Assembly: GCA_003565555.1 (NCBI GenBank)
Contig: PXBH01000059.1
Location: 1-64,000, forward strand
Direction of reading: 5' to 3'
Origin: Cryomorphaceae bacterium
GTDB lineage: Bacteria; Bacteroidota; Bacteroidia; Flavobacteriales_D; Cryomorphaceae
Length of the DNA: 64,000 nucleotides
Below, piece after piece: positions 10,459 through 20,268 of the stretch (the stretch's first letter is position 1; each line of letters begins with the position of its first letter). The position numbers and the translations under genes are program-made. The notes under the pieces were generated by a model. The model was not told where the DNA came from. It ran no database searches and was given only the letters and a program-made list of their open reading frames with translations.

Positions 10459-12864
10459 ATGCGGTTCACCCTGTTGTTGATCTTCACAGTTTTCGCTACG
10501 ATTTCCTTTGCGCAGCGCGGCAGCATCAAAGGCCGAATTTTCGACAAAACTACCAACGAAGAGATTCCGTTCGCGAATATTGCCCTGCAAAATACCACGC
10601 TCGGGGCGGTCAGTGACATCGACGGAAATTACGAGATCACGGGAATCGAACCGGGCTTGTACAATGTGCAGACCAGCTACGTGGGGTACCAATCGCGCAC
10701 CATTTTTGAGATTGAGGTATCGGCCAAGCAGCCCGTGACCCTGAACATCGCCCTCACCCCGAGCGGCACCGACCTCCAAACGGTTGAAATCACCACACAG
10801 GTATTCGAGCGGGATGAGCAGAGCCCGCTCTCCTTGCAGAAGATCGGCAAGAACGAGATCCAGCGCAATCCCGGAGGAAACCGAGATATCTCACGTGCCA
10901 TTCAGGTGCTGCCCGGTGTCGCTTCCTCCCTCTCGTTTCGCAATGACATCATTATCCGCGGTGGTGCACCGAATGAGAACCGTTTTTACCTTGACGGCAT
11001 TGAGATTCCTATCATCAACCACTTCGCTACGCAAGGGTCTTCGGGTGGCCCTGTGGGTATTCTGAATGTCAATTTTATCGAAAACGTGGATTTCTACTCG
11101 GGTGCCTTTCCGGCAAATCGGGGAGACGCCCTCAGTGCCGTGCTCGAATTCACACAGAAAGACGGAAACGAAGAGCGGCTCAAAACCAACTTCACCCTCA
11201 GCGCTACCGATGTAGGGCTCACTTTTGACGGCCCGATCGGCGATAAAACCACCTTTATTTTTTCAGCGAGAAGGTCCTACCTGCAGCTTTTGTTCGGAGT
11301 GATCGGACTGCCTTTTCTGCCCACTTTCAATGATTCACAATTCAAAGTCAAGCACCGCATTAACAAGAAAAACGAGATCACCTTTATCGGTATCGGAGCC
11401 TATGACCAATTTCGCCTTAATGAAAGCGCTGTGGAGGATGAAGATGATCCCGAACGCCGCAGAAGAAACCAATTTATCCTCGGTAACATTCCGATTAACG
11501 AACAGTGGAACTACACTGTGGGCGCGAATTACAAGCATTTTTCAAAGCGGGGCTTTCAGAACGTGGTTATCAGCCGCACCCATTTGCAGAACAGCGCATT
11601 TAAGTATGAAGACAATGACGACTCCCGTCCCGAGAACCTCATTTTGGATTACCTCTCGGAAGAAATTGAGAACAAGCTGCGCCTCGAACATACCGAGCGG
11701 AGAAACGGATACCGCATCAATGTGGGGCTCAATGCGGAAGATGTCACTTTTTTCGCATCTACTTTCAACCGTATCAACTTGCCGGGCGGCGAACTCCGCA
11801 CGGTTGATTTTGATTCCCGCGTTCGTTTTCAACGCTTCGGGCTTTTCGGATCGGTAAGCCGCACCATCCTCGAAGAGCGGCTCCTGCTTTCTCTCGGTGT
11901 GCGTACCGATTGGAACAATTTTGTGTCGAGCATGGCCAACCCGATCGATCAATTTTCCCCGCGATTTTCAGTTTCCTATAACCTCACCCCCGAGCTTACA
12001 GTCAATGCCAACGTGGGCAGATATTTTCAGCTTCCGCCCTACACCGTTTTCGGGTTCAGAGATGAGGACGATAGGCTCGTAAACCGCGACAACCAAATCA
12101 AATACATTACCAACGACCATCTCGTAGCGGGCTTGCAGTATGTCTTTCCCCGAAATACAAAGGTTTCTGTCGAGGGCTTTTACAAGGTTTACGACAATTA
12201 TCCTTTCAGCTTGCGCGACAGTATTTCTTTGGCCAATCAGGGTGCTGATTTCGGCGTAATCGGAAACGAGGCGGTCATCTCTGCGGGGCAGGGCAGGGCA
12301 TACGGGGTAGAGTTTTTGGTACAGCGAAAGCTCTACAAGGGCTTGTACGGAATTGCGGCACTTACATTGGTGCGCAGCGAGTTCAGTGACTTGGACGGTA
12401 ATTTTGCCCCATCCACCTGGGACAACGGCTACATCCTGAGCATAACGGCCGGAAAAAAATTCAAAAAGAACTGGGAGTTCGGTACCCGAATTCGCGCGCT
12501 CGGCGGCACACCTTTTACACCCTTTGATCGGCAGACTTCATCGCTCCGCTCGGTTTGGGACATCCGCGGACAGGGCGTGTTCGATTTTGCACGGCTTAAT
12601 ACGGGCCGCAATCCGGACGTGTACCAGATTGATGTGCGGCTTGACAAGAAGTACTTCTTCGATAAGTGGAGCCTCAATGTGTACATTGATATCGAGAATG
12701 TGACCAACAATATATTCGAGTTGGAACCCTTCCTCGACGTGGTGCGCGACCCGAACGGTGCTCCCGTGGTGGATCAGAATGATGCCTCACGGTACGAGCT
12801 CACTTCCATCCAAAATTCGGTAGGGACCTTCCTGCCGAGCATCGGGGTGGTCATCGAGTTCTGA
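10459..12864 (+). CDS. TonB-dependent receptor-like outer membrane protein with carboxypeptidase-like domain
   Basis: 801 residues with a signal peptide ending FAQ. An N-terminal carboxypeptidase-regulatory-like domain follows (GSIKGRIFDKTTNEEIPFAN, ending around residue 100), then a plug domain with IIRGGAPNENRFYLDGIEI, then a beta-barrel of alternating strands ending in the aromatic terminus VIEF that outer-membrane insertion favours. This is the usual Bacteroidota arrangement for TonB-dependent uptake or for barrel proteins of unknown substrate. No SusD partner gene lies next to it, so glycan uptake is not indicated. The substrate is unknown. It is convergent with the Bat operon, whose last gene ends 26 bases downstream. 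Confidence 0.87.
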   Translation: MRFTLLLIFTVFATISFAQRGSIKGRIFDKTTNEEIPFANIALQNTTLGAVSDIDGNYEITGIEPGLYNVQTSYVGYQSRTIFEIEVSAKQPVTLNIALTPSGTDLQTVEITTQVFERDEQSPLSLQKIGKNEIQRNPGGNRDISRAIQVLPGVASSLSFRNDIIIRGGAPNENRFYLDGIEIPIINHFATQGSSGGPVGILNVNFIENVDFYSGAFPANRGDALSAVLEFTQKDGNEERLKTNFTLSATDVGLTFDGPIGDKTTFIFSARRSYLQLLFGVIGLPFLPTFNDSQFKVKHRINKKNEITFIGIGAYDQFRLNESAVEDEDDPERRRRNQFILGNIPINEQWNYTVGANYKHFSKRGFQNVVISRTHLQNSAFKYEDNDDSRPENLILDYLSEEIENKLRLEHTERRNGYRINVGLNAEDVTFFASTFNRINLPGGELRTVDFDSRVRFQRFGLFGSVSRTILEERLLLSLGVRTDWNNFVSSMANPIDQFSPRFSVSYNLTPELTVNANVGRYFQLPPYTVFGFRDEDDRLVNRDNQIKYITNDHLVAGLQYVFPRNTKVSVEGFYKVYDNYPFSLRDSISLANQGADFGVIGNEAVISAGQGRAYGVEFLVQRKLYKGLYGIAALTLVRSEFSDLDGNFAPSTWDNGYILSITAGKKFKKNWEFGTRIRALGGTPFTPFDRQTSSLRSVWDIRGQGVFDFARLNTGRNPDVYQIDVRLDKKYFFDKWSLNVYIDIENVTNNIFELEPFLDVVRDPNGAPVVDQNDASRYELTSIQNSVGTFLPSIGVVIEF

Positions 12865-12890
12865 TCAGAGGAAACGAAAGATCGCACCCG

Positions 12891-13658
12891 TCAGATTTTG
12901 CGCAAGTCTTCTTCTTTGATCCATCCGCGGTTACCGCTGGCTATTTCGATGTGGTACCAGTCGCCTTCGCTCCGCAGCAGACTGACCCGAGTGCCGGCGT
13001 GCAGCACGAAGACCTCTGTACTTTCTTGGCGGGGTTCACTTTTTACATCGACTTTATCGGTAAAAATTACAGCAGAAAAGGGGGTATAGCGAAACGCCTC
13101 TGCAGAGCTGCTCAGGGTGATACCTGCGATGAGCAGGAAAACGCAGATCAGCCCGGTGAAAAAACCGAACCTCCGTAAGCCCGAATTTTTTCCGAAGGCA
13201 AACAGGAAAAAGAACAAAGCGGCCGCAATGCTCAGAATCACCGTAATATATGCCCAGCCGTCCGGCCCCATGCCGAACCTGAAATCTTCCCACCACAAGG
13301 CGAGTTTGGTTTTGGGCAGGCTTTCGATGCGATCGGCGATGCGTTCATTGGCAAGGCGCAAATTGTAGCGGGCGTCCTCGTTGGCCGGATCAAACTTAAG
13401 TGCGCGTTCCAGGTAGAGGATGCTCTCCGGAATTTTGTTGAGTTTGTAGCAGGTATTGCCGAGGTTGTAATTGATGGCAAAGCCTTCCGTATCGGTCTCC
13501 GCTTCTTTGAAGTACGCCAGCGCTTCGAGGTACTCCCCGTTTTTATAGGCCGCTGTTCCCTGCTCGAAAGATGCGCGCGCATTTTCTGTGCCGCCTGCCG
13601 TTGCACTGAGGTAAGCGACTGTCAAAAGCAGCAGAGCTATATGTTTTATCTGCTTCAT
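12891..13658 (-). CDS. batE: BatE, TPR and SH3-like domain membrane protein
   Basis: The last gene of the Bat operon. Its 255 residues comprise a signal peptide (ends near SATAGG), TPR repeats (about 25-105, including NYNLGNTCYKLNKIPESILYLERAL), two transmembrane helices (about 135-185), and a C-terminal bacterial SH3 domain ending RGWIKEEDL. This is the family's standard order. In Bacteroides the Bat proteins were linked to aerotolerance; in other bacteria to envelope integrity. The ATG overlaps the batD stop (ATGA), so translation is probably coupled. Confidence 0.85.
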   Translation of the reverse strand: MKQIKHIALLLLTVAYLSATAGGTENARASFEQGTAAYKNGEYLEALAYFKEAETDTEGFAINYNLGNTCYKLNKIPESILYLERALKFDPANEDARYNLRLANERIADRIESLPKTKLALWWEDFRFGMGPDGWAYITVILSIAAALFFFLFAFGKNSGLRRFGFFTGLICVFLLIAGITLSSSAEAFRYTPFSAVIFTDKVDVKSEPRQESTEVFVLHAGTRVSLLRSEGDWYHIEIASGNRGWIKEEDLRKI

Positions 13659-15436
13659 TTCTTAAAATGGGCTTCGAGTTTCTCAATAAATTCCGCTGTC
13701 CTTTCGTAAAATACGGCATCGCTCTGTCCCGCGGCCGGCGCGAAGCGCGCCATCTCGCAGGTTTCTATGAGGTAAACGGCCTCTCGGCCCAAATGGTCGG
13801 GGACCTCATGGTCTGCCAGTTTCTGCCGGATTACGGGTTTTGTCAGGGCTGCCTTTTCTTCGCCGAGTTTATCAGAGAGAAAACCGTAGAGGGCACTGAA
13901 AATTTCGCTGTAGAAGGTGCTGCTGTCTCCTTTTGCCATGGCCTTTTTGGCTTCACTCAGGCGTTTTTTGGCCGCTTGATGGGCTTTCTTTTTACGGATG
14001 GTTTTGACATCGCCGAGGATGGCATCTCGCTTTTTATGAAAAAGTACGAAGCCGATCAGAAACAAGAGGGGACCTGCAGTGAGCAGGTAGTACCAAAAGC
14101 TTCGAAAGAACATTTTTCCCGCCGGGCGGAGCAAGTCGGCATCGGTTACAATGTAGCGGATATCTCTGCGGGTCGGTTCCACCCGCGTGCGGGCAATTGC
14201 CCCCGGCTCTGAAGGCACAAGCCCGTCCTCACCGCTTACTTTGATTTCAAAAGGCCCTGCCTTTTCTGTGATGTATTTTTTGTTCTTGGGGCTGAAATAA
14301 GTGTATTCGATGGCGGGAATCTCATATTTTCCGGGATAGCGCGGAATGACGAGATACGCGTAAGTGCGGCTGCCGCTCATCCCGTTGGCTGCCAAAGATA
14401 TGCGGTCTTTCAGCTCGGGATCATAGACTTCGAAGTCAGAAGGGAATCCGATTTCCGGTGTTTTGATGAGGCGGAGATTTCCGCGTCCCGTAAGGGTGAG
14501 CGAAAGGTCGATGGCGTCATTTGCGGTGACCTCCGTCTGACCGATATTTGCAGAGAAATTGTATTCGCCTACGGCACCCTTGAAGCTCTCGGGAGCACCG
14601 CCGGGAAGGGGCAGTACTTCGATTTCCATGGCGTAGCTCTCTGCTTTTACCTCCGTACCGGGATTAAAGAAAGAGCGGTTTACACGGGCAGTCACGCTGA
14701 AGGGGGCGATCTCAATGGTACCCGAGCGCTGCGGAAAGAGGAGCTGCTTCCGCAAAACGGCTTTCCGGTAAGGGACACGGTCGATGTAGGTGTAGTCTTG
14801 CTCCCACGAGGTTTGTCCGGTCTTGATGTCTTCGGACCAGAATCCGTCTAAGCTCGGAAAGTTGGTTTCCCCCAAATCGATATTGTTATAGCGGCTCAAG
14901 AGTTCGAAGGTCACCACCAGTGCTTCACCTCGGTAAAGCTTTGATTTGGAAATCAAGGTGCGCACGAAGAGGTTTTTATCCGTGGAGGGTCGCTGTTGTT
15001 GCCGTCCCTGTCCGGGCTGTGTTCCGCCTGCGGAAGGACTTCGGCCCGCGGTCACTTCAATTTTCAGGGGTTCGCTCTGCAGCCGGGTATTGCCCACTTT
15101 GGCCGTTGCGGATCCGATGGTGTAGGTTCCTTCTTTCACAGCGCGAAGGGTATAGCTGAGCGTCATGGTGGAGGTCTGTCGGCCGTTGATGAGCTGAAAG
15201 CTGGAAGACCGTGCCGGCCCCATCATCACCCTGAAATCCGAAAAATCGGGCGGAGAGATCTCACCGCGTCCGTTTTCAATTGTGAATTTCACATTGAAGG
15301 TTTCACCGGCAGCCACGGTCTGTTTGTCCGTTGACGCGGAAAAAACAGGATCCTGCGCATTGCCCCCTGGCACGCAGAAGAGCACGGAGAATGCAGGGAT
15401 AAGGCAATAAAACAAGTATTTACCAGTCTTTTTCAA
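13655..15436 (-). CDS. batD: BatD, membrane protein of the Bat complex
   Basis: 593 residues: a signal peptide, a long periplasmic beta-rich region (BatD/oxygen tolerance family) beginning PVFSASTDKQTVAAGETFNV, one strong transmembrane helix near residue 435-460 (FWYYLLTAGPLLFLIGFVLF), and a cytosolic helical tail of about 130 residues. The start codon is TTG at 15436, inside the last codons of batC (17-base overlap); no ATG or GTG in frame gives a signal peptide as good. It ends in an ATGA overlap with batE. Role as a scaffold for the vWA proteins BatA and BatB is a family-based inference. Confidence 0.85.
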   Translation of the reverse strand: MKKTGKYLFYCLIPAFSVLFCVPGGNAQDPVFSASTDKQTVAAGETFNVKFTIENGRGEISPPDFSDFRVMMGPARSSSFQLINGRQTSTMTLSYTLRAVKEGTYTIGSATAKVGNTRLQSEPLKIEVTAGRSPSAGGTQPGQGRQQQRPSTDKNLFVRTLISKSKLYRGEALVVTFELLSRYNNIDLGETNFPSLDGFWSEDIKTGQTSWEQDYTYIDRVPYRKAVLRKQLLFPQRSGTIEIAPFSVTARVNRSFFNPGTEVKAESYAMEIEVLPLPGGAPESFKGAVGEYNFSANIGQTEVTANDAIDLSLTLTGRGNLRLIKTPEIGFPSDFEVYDPELKDRISLAANGMSGSRTYAYLVIPRYPGKYEIPAIEYTYFSPKNKKYITEKAGPFEIKVSGEDGLVPSEPGAIARTRVEPTRRDIRYIVTDADLLRPAGKMFFRSFWYYLLTAGPLLFLIGFVLFHKKRDAILGDVKTIRKKKAHQAAKKRLSEAKKAMAKGDSSTFYSEIFSALYGFLSDKLGEEKAALTKPVIRQKLADHEVPDHLGREAVYLIETCEMARFAPAAGQSDAVFYERTAEFIEKLEAHFKK

Positions 15437-16193
15437 TGTCCGTTCGTGTGGCTTTGTGTCGTTTTTTGTCGACCTGCTCCTGCAGATCTTTTTCGCGTTG
15501 CATCATGGCTTCGAGCAGCTTCTCCGCTTCTTCCTTGCTCAGTTGGTCCGGGCGCTGCTCTTGCTGATCGTTTTGGTTCTGATCTTCTCGATTGTCCGTG
15601 TCTTGTTGATCATCTTGATCCTGCTCTTGCTCTTGGTCCTGATCCTGATCCTGATCCTGATCTTGGTCTTGATCCTGCTGCTGCTCTTCCTCTTGCTTTT
15701 TGAGGTGTTGGGCATAGGCCAAATTGTACCGCGCGGCATCGTCTTCCGGGTCGATGCGCAGCGCTTCTTTGTAGGCATCGATACTCTCATCGAGTTCTCC
15801 CCCCAAAAGGTGTGCATTTCCCTGATTGAAGCGTGCTTTATTCCGGTCTTCATCGGATTCGGCCAACTTGGCGATGCTTTCAAAATCCGACGCTGCCTTT
15901 TTACTGAGCGCTACGGCCCGTTCGGCGGCATCGGCGCGCAGACTGTCGTCTTCAAGTTTTGCCGCTTCTGCAGCTGTTTTTGCCGAAAGGCGTACCATAG
16001 CATTCGCGCGGTTAAATCGCGCAGCGGACAGGTCCCCGTCGTTTTCCAGCGCCAGGTCATAGCGCTCCAGCGCCTTTTGGAAAGCACTGTCGCGGTAGGC
16101 TTCATTCCCCTTGCTCAGCTCCAGTTTTTCGCGCTGTGCATGTGCTGTCAATGTGACAGCAGAGACAAAAATGAAGGTCAAAACCGTTCTCAT
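15420..16193 (-). CDS. batC: BatC, TPR protein with Gln/Asp repeat tract
   Basis: 257 residues from ATG 16193, which overlaps the batB stop as ATGA. A signal peptide (ends AHAQ) is followed by TPR repeats (about 25-150) and then a low-complexity tract of alternating Asp and Gln, made at DNA level by a tandem hexanucleotide. A conserved-looking acidic/basic C-terminus, LLEAMMQREKDLQEQVDKKR, ends the protein and fits the Bat C family. The tract should be a flexible, negatively charged linker in the periplasm. The long antisense reading frame opposite it encodes only Leu/Ile repeats and is a shadow. Confidence 0.85.
   Translation of the reverse strand: MRTVLTFIFVSAVTLTAHAQREKLELSKGNEAYRDSAFQKALERYDLALENDGDLSAARFNRANAMVRLSAKTAAEAAKLEDDSLRADAAERAVALSKKAASDFESIAKLAESDEDRNKARFNQGNAHLLGGELDESIDAYKEALRIDPEDDAARYNLAYAQHLKKQEEEQQQDQDQDQDQDQDQDQEQEQDQDDQQDTDNREDQNQNDQQEQRPDQLSKEEAEKLLEAMMQREKDLQEQVDKKRHKATRTDIEKDW
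15637..15662. repeat. Perfect (TCCTGA)4 hexanucleotide microsatellite within batC
   Basis: Four perfect TCCTGA units plus two bases, flanked on both sides by degenerate units (about 15600-15690). On the coding strand it encodes Asp-Gln pairs. Because the unit is six bases, slippage would change the linker length without breaking the frame. Confidence 0.9.
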
Positions 16194-17338
16194 TCGAAAA
16201 TATTTAATCGTTTGGCCCACTTGCCTTTTCTCTCCGTAATCAACGCTTCTGCCAACAGACACAACAAAGCAAGTACCAAAAATATTTGAAAACGATCTTC
16301 GTACTCCGCATAGCTTACGGTGCCCATATCTGTTTTCTCCAATTCGTTGAGCTCGTCGAGAATGGTGTTAAGCCCTACTTCCGCAGCGGAGGCGCGCACG
16401 TAACGCCCGCCCCCCGCTGATGCTATTTCTTTCAGCATGTCCTCATTGAGACGTGTAATGACGGTATTTCCCGCGCGGTCTTTTCGGAACCCGACTTTTC
16501 TTCCGTTTCTGTATTCGGGAATCGGACTTCCTTTAGGTGATCCGATGCCTATGGTGTGCACCACCACTCCGCGGGCGGCAGCACTTTCTGCAGCGCCCAC
16601 CGCATCGTCCTCGTGATTCTCTCCGTCGCTGATGATGATGATGGCTTTTTTGGCCTTGCTTGAGAAGTCAAAACTGCCCAAGCTTTTCTCAATAGCGGCA
16701 CCGATGGCCGTTCCCTGCGTAGGCACGATATCGGGTTTCACAGAGTTCAGAAAGAGTTTGGCAGCACCGTAATCATTGGTGATAGGCAGTTGTACATAGG
16801 CCTCTCCGGCAAAAACCACGATACCGACACGGTCGCCGCGGAGCCGATCGATGAACCGCTCAATGGAGCGACGGGCCAGGGTGATTCTGTCGGGGCGGGG
16901 ATCTTCCGCCAGCATACTGTTGGATACATCCACCGCGATCATCACTTCGATACCTTCCACTTTGGCTTCCGTCATCTTGGACCCCAGTTGCGGATTCACG
17001 AGGGCTGTCACTGCAAAGGCCGCAGCAAGCCGCCAGAGAATGTATTTCACCGTTACATTGACACTCGAGATATCTTTGACCATAAAACCGAGCAGGCCCG
17101 TTGATGCAAAACGCTCCAGCCGGCGGTTCTTGGCCGGGATCATGAGGGCGAATACGATAAACATAAAGGGTCCTGCCGTGAAAAGCCACATCATGCCGGG
17201 ACGCTCAAAGCGCAATCCGGGCACGGCACCTTTGACCCAGAGCAGCACCAGCGCCAATGCAGCCCAAAATACCGACTCGGTGATGAGCGCTGCGGCAAAC
17301 ATGCCGCCGTATTTGTATTTGGCCTCTTTAATTTTCAC
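16190..17338 (-). CDS. batB: BatB, membrane-anchored vWA domain protein
   Basis: 382 residues: two N-terminal transmembrane helices (about 12-35 and 50-66), a third before the vWA domain, and a final helix near 350-372. The MIDAS is complete: DVSNS (DxSxS), TQGTA threonine region, and SDGENHEDD. The start is GTG at 17338, whose GTGA overlaps the batA stop; the first residues MKIKEAKYKYGG precede the first helix. Family knowledge places it in the inner membrane, with the metal-binding domain in contact with BatA, TPR proteins and probably the MoxR ATPase. Confidence 0.85.
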   Translation of the reverse strand: MKIKEAKYKYGGMFAAALITESVFWAALALVLLWVKGAVPGLRFERPGMMWLFTAGPFMFIVFALMIPAKNRRLERFASTGLLGFMVKDISSVNVTVKYILWRLAAAFAVTALVNPQLGSKMTEAKVEGIEVMIAVDVSNSMLAEDPRPDRITLARRSIERFIDRLRGDRVGIVVFAGEAYVQLPITNDYGAAKLFLNSVKPDIVPTQGTAIGAAIEKSLGSFDFSSKAKKAIIIISDGENHEDDAVGAAESAAARGVVVHTIGIGSPKGSPIPEYRNGRKVGFRKDRAGNTVITRLNEDMLKEIASAGGGRYVRASAAEVGLNTILDELNELEKTDMGTVSYAEYEDRFQIFLVLALLCLLAEALITERKGKWAKRLNIFE

Positions 17339-18411
17339 GGCAGGGTTTGCATGATCAGGTAACGAAAAATAAATTCTGTCAGGAGAATACCCGCAGCGAG
17401 GGCCACGAACCAGAAAAACTTTTCTGCACGTCGGCTGTGCTCCGTCACGTTAATACGTGTTTTCTCCATTCGGTCAATTTCTTGAAAAATAGACTGAAGC
17501 ACTCCTTCATCGGTGGCCCTGAAGTACGCGGCATCCGTCATGTCGGCAATTTCTTTCAGAAGCTCCTCGTCGATGCGGACGTCCACCATTTCATACTTGT
17601 AGGATCCGTCGGGATAGATGGCCGTGGGCGACATGGCCCGGCCGATGGCACCCACTCCGATGGTGTAGACCCGGACACCGAAGCTTTTGGCAATTTCTGC
17701 GGCCGTCATCGGGGAGATGGTTCCGCTGTTGTTTTCGCCGTCGGTCATCAGAATAACCACCTTGCTTTTGGCATCGCTCTCTCTCAATCGGTTTACGGCT
17801 GTGGCCAGTCCCATTCCGATGGCGGTGCCGTCCTTAATCATACCGGTGCGAACATCCTTGAGCAGGTTGATCAATACGGTGTGGTCTGTAGTAAGCGGGC
17901 ATTGCGTAAAGGCTTCGCCTTCGTATACCACCAAGCCGATGCGGTCATTGGGACGTCCGCGGATGAATCTTGCCGCCACTTCTTTAGAGCTTTCCAGGCG
18001 GTCGGGTTTAAAATCTTTGGCCAGCATAGATGCCGAAATATCCATAGAGATCACGATATCAATCCCCTCCGTAGATACGTTTTGCCAAGACATCAGGCTC
18101 TGCGGCCTCGCCGTGGCTATGATGAGCAGTGCCAACGCCGCACTGCGGAGAAAAAAGGGGAGGTGCACCTGAATCTCCGTAAGCAGGGCAGTATCCCGAC
18201 TGAAGTCGGTGAGGGTGGAAAGGGGCACTTCGGGATGCTTCCGGAGGGCCGTCCATACATGATAAATACCGTACAGCGGGATGAGCAGCAGGACCCAGAA
18301 TACCTCTTTGTTTTGATAGACGTAACGGTCCTTGAAGTACATCAAGGCGCCCAAGGCGGCAAAGCTCGAGATTACCGCAAATACAACCGCTATTTTTCGT
18401 CTCGGGCTCAT
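17335..18411 (-). CDS. batA: BatA, membrane-anchored vWA domain protein
   Basis: 358 residues with transmembrane helices at about 7-25, 36-55 and 85-103, then a vWA domain with DISAS (DxSxS MIDAS), DGTAIG and TDGENN, and a C-terminal helix near 330-350. It is paralogous to BatB downstream. The ATG at 18411 overlaps the stop of the preceding gene as ATGA, and its own stop overlaps batB, so the three genes are translationally linked. Confidence 0.86.
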   Translation of the reverse strand: MSPRRKIAVVFAVISSFAALGALMYFKDRYVYQNKEVFWVLLLIPLYGIYHVWTALRKHPEVPLSTLTDFSRDTALLTEIQVHLPFFLRSAALALLIIATARPQSLMSWQNVSTEGIDIVISMDISASMLAKDFKPDRLESSKEVAARFIRGRPNDRIGLVVYEGEAFTQCPLTTDHTVLINLLKDVRTGMIKDGTAIGMGLATAVNRLRESDAKSKVVILMTDGENNSGTISPMTAAEIAKSFGVRVYTIGVGAIGRAMSPTAIYPDGSYKYEMVDVRIDEELLKEIADMTDAAYFRATDEGVLQSIFQEIDRMEKTRINVTEHSRRAEKFFWFVALAAGILLTEFIFRYLIMQTLP

Positions 18412-19388
18412 GATGGATCAGGGGTGTCATCAGCGGGCGGCGCCACATAAAAGGTTCGGTGCACTTCTCGGACAAAGTCCGCGGCATCTTCAACCGATTT
18501 GTCATTTTCTGCTCCTTCAGGCTGCTCCTTGGCGAACTTTACCATGTCGGCAAGGGTGAAAATTCTTTGGAGCTTTTTGATTTGGTCCGGCGGGAGGTCT
18601 TGGTAGCGCAGACGTTGCATAATTTGGCCCGAAGTGAGCTCGTGCGCGGGCATTTCAAATATTTCTTCAATGTAGGTACGCAGCGCATCGGTTATTTCCG
18701 TGTGGTGCTGCTTGACCCGTCCACGGAGGTAATTTCTCTCTCTTTTGGTTTTCTCCAGTGATTCGAGGGCCACCAAATGCGCAGGGCGCTTTTTGACAAC
18801 GGGCGGTGCCTCCTCTTTCATGCGTGCCTGCTTCCTCGCGCGCATGATCAGGAAAATAATTGCCGCCGCCAAAGCGAGCAATCCGATTCCCCCGGCGATA
18901 TACGGAAAGTAGGCCGAGAGGTAATCGCGCCAGCCCAATTCGATTTCGTAAATATCGCGGATGTCGTAAATTCCTTTGGTGGTATCGATCTCCACGGACC
19001 GCACGGTGAGGAGAAAGGCTTCCGTTTTTACTTCACGGTCGTCTATCTCAAAGGTGAAAGGAGGAATTGCATAGAATCCCGTATCAAAACTAGTGATGTA
19101 GACCTTTTGCTCCAAGCGGGTTTCTTTTACTTCCTCACCTGTGGCCAAGGTATCTACACCGGTTTTGCGCACCACTTCCACGTGCTTCACCAAGGTGTCA
19201 CCCACCGACGGGAACACTACCGATGGCGGGCTGTCCTTCATAAATGGCACGGAGAGCCGCAAGGTCACCTGCTCGCCGATGAGAATTTCTTTCCGGTCGG
19301 GGAGGGCCTCGGCCTTCTGCCCGTAGGCGGCGAGCATACACAGCATTGCTGCTGCAAACATGACTGTATGTAAGGTACGGCCGGGCAT
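18408..19388 (-). CDS. Bat-operon membrane protein, unassigned
   Basis: 326 residues that I do not recognise beyond their place in Bat operons. Visible parts are a signal peptide (ends AAYGQ), a periplasmic beta-rich domain of about 130 residues containing EILIGEQVTLRLSVP, which resembles the BatD-type beta domain, one transmembrane helix near 162-185, and a cytosolic helical domain with many charged residues. It is similar in plan to DUF4381 proteins of MoxR/vWA operons. One base separates it from the DUF58 stop, and its own stop overlaps batA. A role tied to the DUF58 and BatA proteins is inferred from this coupling. Confidence 0.7.
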   Translation of the reverse strand: MPGRTLHTVMFAAAMLCMLAAYGQKAEALPDRKEILIGEQVTLRLSVPFMKDSPPSVVFPSVGDTLVKHVEVVRKTGVDTLATGEEVKETRLEQKVYITSFDTGFYAIPPFTFEIDDREVKTEAFLLTVRSVEIDTTKGIYDIRDIYEIELGWRDYLSAYFPYIAGGIGLLALAAAIIFLIMRARKQARMKEEAPPVVKKRPAHLVALESLEKTKRERNYLRGRVKQHHTEITDALRTYIEEIFEMPAHELTSGQIMQRLRYQDLPPDQIKKLQRIFTLADMVKFAKEQPEGAENDKSVEDAADFVREVHRTFYVAPPADDTPDPS

Positions 19389-19389
19389 C

Positions 19390-20262
19390 TCAGGTTCGCT
19401 TACCGAATAAGTTTCTCAGCGGGGTGATGTAAGATTCGTCCGTAGCGATTTGCGCCAGATCCACGCCTGCCCGCTTGCAGGCCTGCACCACGCGCTCCGA
19501 GCGCTCTTTCCCCTTTTTCGCATAAGCGGCCCTTACACCCGAGGCGTGGGTATTGACCCAGCGTACATGCCCCGTCTCGGGATCGCGAAACTGTACCAAG
19601 CCCACGGCGGGCATTTCCTGCTCGCGCTTGTCGTAAATATGCAGGGCCACGAGGTCGTGCTTTTTATTGGCGAGGCGCAAGGCATCTTCGTAGCCTTCTG
19701 TAATGAAGTCGCTGATCAAAAATGCGATGCTGCGCTTCTTGACCACATTGTTCAGGTAGCGCACCGCTTCTGTGATGTCGGTGCCTTTATTTTCGGTTTT
19801 GTACTCGATCAGCTCCCGAATAATGCGGAGGATGTGCTGTTTACCCTTTTTGGGAGGAATAAACTTTTCCGGCGTCTCACTGAAAAAAATGACCCCGATT
19901 TTATCGTTGTTGGTAATTGCCGAGAAAGAAAGCACAGCGCAGATTTCCGTGATGAGGTCCCGCTTGATCTGACCGCGGGTGCCGAAATCATTTGATCCGG
20001 AAACATCCACCAGAAGAATCACGGTAAGCTCACGCTCCTCCTCGAATATTTTTACGAAAGGCGTTCCGAAGCGCGCCGTGACGTTCCAGTCGATGGTACG
20101 CACTTCATCACCCACCGCGTATTCGCGGACTTCACTGAAGGCCATACCGCGCCCTTTGAAGGCGGAGTGGTACTCTCCGGAAAAGATCTGGTTGGAGAGC
20201 CCTTTGGTCTTCAGCTCTATGCGACGAACCTTCTTGAGGAGTTCCGCTGTATCGACGGCCAT
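19390..20262 (-). CDS. DUF58 domain protein (vWA-like)
   Basis: 290 residues without membrane segments. The DUF58 core is present: GRGMAFSEVREYAVGDEVR followed by DWNVTARFGTPFVK, then a vWA-like region with DVSGS (DxSxS) and FLISDF. These proteins are universal partners of MoxR ATPases. The gene begins 6 bases after moxR and ends 1 base before the next gene, so it is part of the same transcript. Confidence 0.88.
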   Translation of the reverse strand: MAVDTAELLKKVRRIELKTKGLSNQIFSGEYHSAFKGRGMAFSEVREYAVGDEVRTIDWNVTARFGTPFVKIFEEERELTVILLVDVSGSNDFGTRGQIKRDLITEICAVLSFSAITNNDKIGVIFFSETPEKFIPPKKGKQHILRIIRELIEYKTENKGTDITEAVRYLNNVVKKRSIAFLISDFITEGYEDALRLANKKHDLVALHIYDKREQEMPAVGLVQFRDPETGHVRWVNTHASGVRAAYAKKGKERSERVVQACKRAGVDLAQIATDESYITPLRNLFGKRT

Positions 20263-20268
20263 ATTTCT

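Noticed and set aside
15456-16289. Long plus-strand frame rich in Leu and Ile opposite batC
   Set aside because: It is the antisense of the Asp-Gln repeat and TPR region of batC; the hydrophobicity comes from the hexanucleotide, with no start signal or homologue-like pattern.
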